Assembly (NCBI RefSeq): GCF_028751195.1
Contig: NZ_CP066784.1
Location: forward strand, 3,162,001-3,226,000
Direction of reading: 5' to 3'
Source: Alicyclobacillus sp. ALC3
GTDB lineage: Bacteria; Bacillota; Bacilli; Alicyclobacillales; Alicyclobacillaceae
Length of the DNA: 64,000 bases
Both the position numbers and the translations under genes were made by a program. This document shows, piece by piece, positions 63,801-64,000 of the stretch. Position 1 is the stretch's first letter. The number at the start of each line of letters is the position of its first letter. The notes beneath the pieces are model-generated. The model had not been told where the DNA came from. It ran no database searches and saw only the letters and a program-made list of their open reading frames with translations.

Positions 63801-64000
63801 CGAATCCGACGAGAACAGGGTCAGTGTTCGCAGGGTGGTATACGGATTCGACTTTGCAGAACGCCTTCTCATTCACGACTCCAATTACCAGCAGTCTGAC
63901 GCTGTATGCAAAGTGGACGCCCGCAGAATACACCGTTACCTTCAACAGCAACGGTGGTAGCAGTGTCTCGTCGGAATCCGTGGCATACGGTGGCTATGCG
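60842..64000 (+). CDS. Large secreted NHL-propeller / Fn3 / Listeria-Bacteroides-repeat protein (3' end outside window)
   Basis: Open to the end of the window (1053 residues seen). A signal peptide with basic start and KKSLMAMIVLTPMSWLTMGPMY, cleaved after HALA, exports it. NHL-like propeller repeats follow (about 60-315 and 400-665), with recurring IAVDSAGDLFVT and SGSTTWTNITNGA. A fibronectin type III domain comes after each set (PSAPTGLKNSSVTATGWTES). From about residue 750 there are 70-residue Listeria-Bacteroides repeats (VTFDSNGGSSV, GYVFAGWYTDSTLQNAF, LYAKWT), at least four. AAGGAG precedes the ATG. Such proteins act at the cell surface in adhesion or sugar contact. The kinase-regulator pair upstream may control it. 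Confidence 0.88.
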   Translation, partial: MNRRHRDRSTTPPETHRGKRRRLKKSLMAMIVLTPMSWLTMGPMYNTHALAATTGAWVNITNGGAFTKPSAIAVDSAGDVFALNSTSTILERKTGSTTWKAIPTQPPASYGVAVDSSGDLFVTTPQNTVLELTSGSTTWTNITNGAAFNDPTGITVDKSGDVFVASSSNNQIFELPSGGTAWTNITDGAIFNAPTGIAVDKSGDVFVTSHNSNQVFELSSGSTTWTNVTNGATFNGPTDIAVDSAGNLFVTDYSSGTIYELQSGSTTWTNITNGAPIVYPYGIAVDSAGDLYVSNDTTTATGGTIEEYEMPPSAPTGLKNSSVTATGWTESWSAVVGATSYNVYINGTKVNTSPVTGTSYNVTGDQPSTVYKVTVTAVNAAGESAQSAGNSVNTLPPTGTLPPGQWVNITDGGSFSSPFGIAVDSAGDVFVTNAVPNNTTVYDLKSGSTTWNNITYGASFDGPRGIAVDSAGDLFVTNMNGDTIKELPSGSTSWSPYLVTGGSPYNYTAPEGIALDGSGNLYTWAAGNGVVIKNHIGSATITPLSSSFGQNLDGRVAVDSKGDVFLTLYNDNAVYELPSGSTTWVNITNGAGFIGPLGIRVDAAGNVFVVNNGNNTLYERPNGSTTWVNVTGGAGLSEPAGIAIDSAGDLFVTNLTGSIEEYVLAPSAPTGLSHSNVTTTGWTESWSAVSGATGYNVYVNGTKMNSSPVTTTSYNVTGETGGTTYNVTVTAVGAGGEGAASATDSVSTNDTVTFDSNGGSSVTSESVAYDSYATQPTNPTKAGYVFAGWYTDSTLQNAFSFGTPVTWNITLYAKWTAQEYAVNFNSNGGSQVQYQLVPYGSDATAPASPTKTGYVFAGWYTDSTFQNAFSFTTPITSSLTLYAKWTPQQYTVTFDSNGGSSVSSESVAYDGTATQPTSPTKTGAVFQGWYTDSTLQNQYSFGTLITGNITLYAKWTPQEYTVNFNSNGGSQVQYQLVPYGSDATAPTNPTRTGSVFAGWYTDSTLQNAFSFTTPITSSLTLYAKWTPAEYTVTFNSNGGSSVSSESVAYGGYA
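63091..64000 (+). repeat. 210-bp coding repeats arranged in near-identical 420-bp pairs
   Basis: The segment encoding GYVFAGWYTDSTLQNAF recurs at 63191, 63401, 63611 and 63821, exactly 210 bases apart. Repeats two and four are almost identical over long stretches (for example around 63321 and 63741), while neighbours differ more, so the duplicated unit is 420 bp. The array continues past the window. Confidence 0.92.

Overview
The window looks like chromosome of a Gram-positive Bacilli member of the Alicyclobacillus type. This is inferred from gene content and order: short DnaE, accDA-pfkA-pyk, trpS, icd-mdh, polA-mutM-coaE, homologues of B. subtilis YtoI, YfmQ, YitT and YutG, strong AGGAGG-type ribosome sites, many GTG starts and a moderately high GC core. 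No rRNA is present to settle the genus.

Positions 1-31,480 are a conserved housekeeping core, mostly on the + strand. In order it holds a cupin regulator end, an M20 hydrolase, a DCC thiol protein, cysteine synthase, a coupled pair of tiny membrane proteins, YitT, YtoI-dnaE-pgpA, NADP-malic enzyme, accD-accA, pfkA-pyk, a YfmQ-like protein, an AAA ATPase, an S9 peptidase, trpS, icd, mdh, polA-mutM-coaE and a lytic transglycosylase. Together these cover lower glycolysis, the pyruvate/malate node, the entry to fatty-acid synthesis, part of the TCA cycle and DNA replication and repair. The intergenic spaces are unusual. Two arrays with the same 71-bp period, built from the hairpin core GCGCCA-N3-TGGCGC, lie at 5.4-5.8 kb and 17.5-18.4 kb and bracket the ytoI-pyk block. 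Short tandem arrays (three with an 11-bp period) sit beside genes, and two reading frames carry repeat-expanded segments.

At 31,789 a tRNA-Leu(GAG) under a consensus promoter marks the boundary to an accessory region. A decayed tyrosine integrase follows at once, and a second integrase scrap lies 2 kb further on. From there to about 60 kb the DNA looks lower in GC and holds one apparently intact toxin-antitoxin pair, remnants of hicAB, small enzymes (GNAT, VOC, NUDIX), a lipoprotein hydrolase and several genes broken by single stop codons or one-base shifts. A complete IS21-family element with three ORFs is inserted in a beta-propeller lipoprotein gene. A two-component system sits with a peptide-antibiotic type ABC exporter, followed by a secreted Gly/Ala-rich protein with a small membrane protein behind it. 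Then come a TetR-SDR pair, a PP2C-like phosphatase, and an MFS transporter with a short chorismate mutase.

The right end (56.2-64 kb) encodes a large hybrid sensor with two kinase modules, its overlapping REC-wHTH-BTAD regulator, and a secreted NHL-propeller/Fn3/Listeria-Bacteroides-repeat protein that runs out of the window.

Most interesting for follow-up are the covarying 71-bp hairpin arrays, the paired HxxxH mini membrane proteins, the DnaE without room for its OB fold, the attenuator-like trpS leader and the bacteriocin-like locus.
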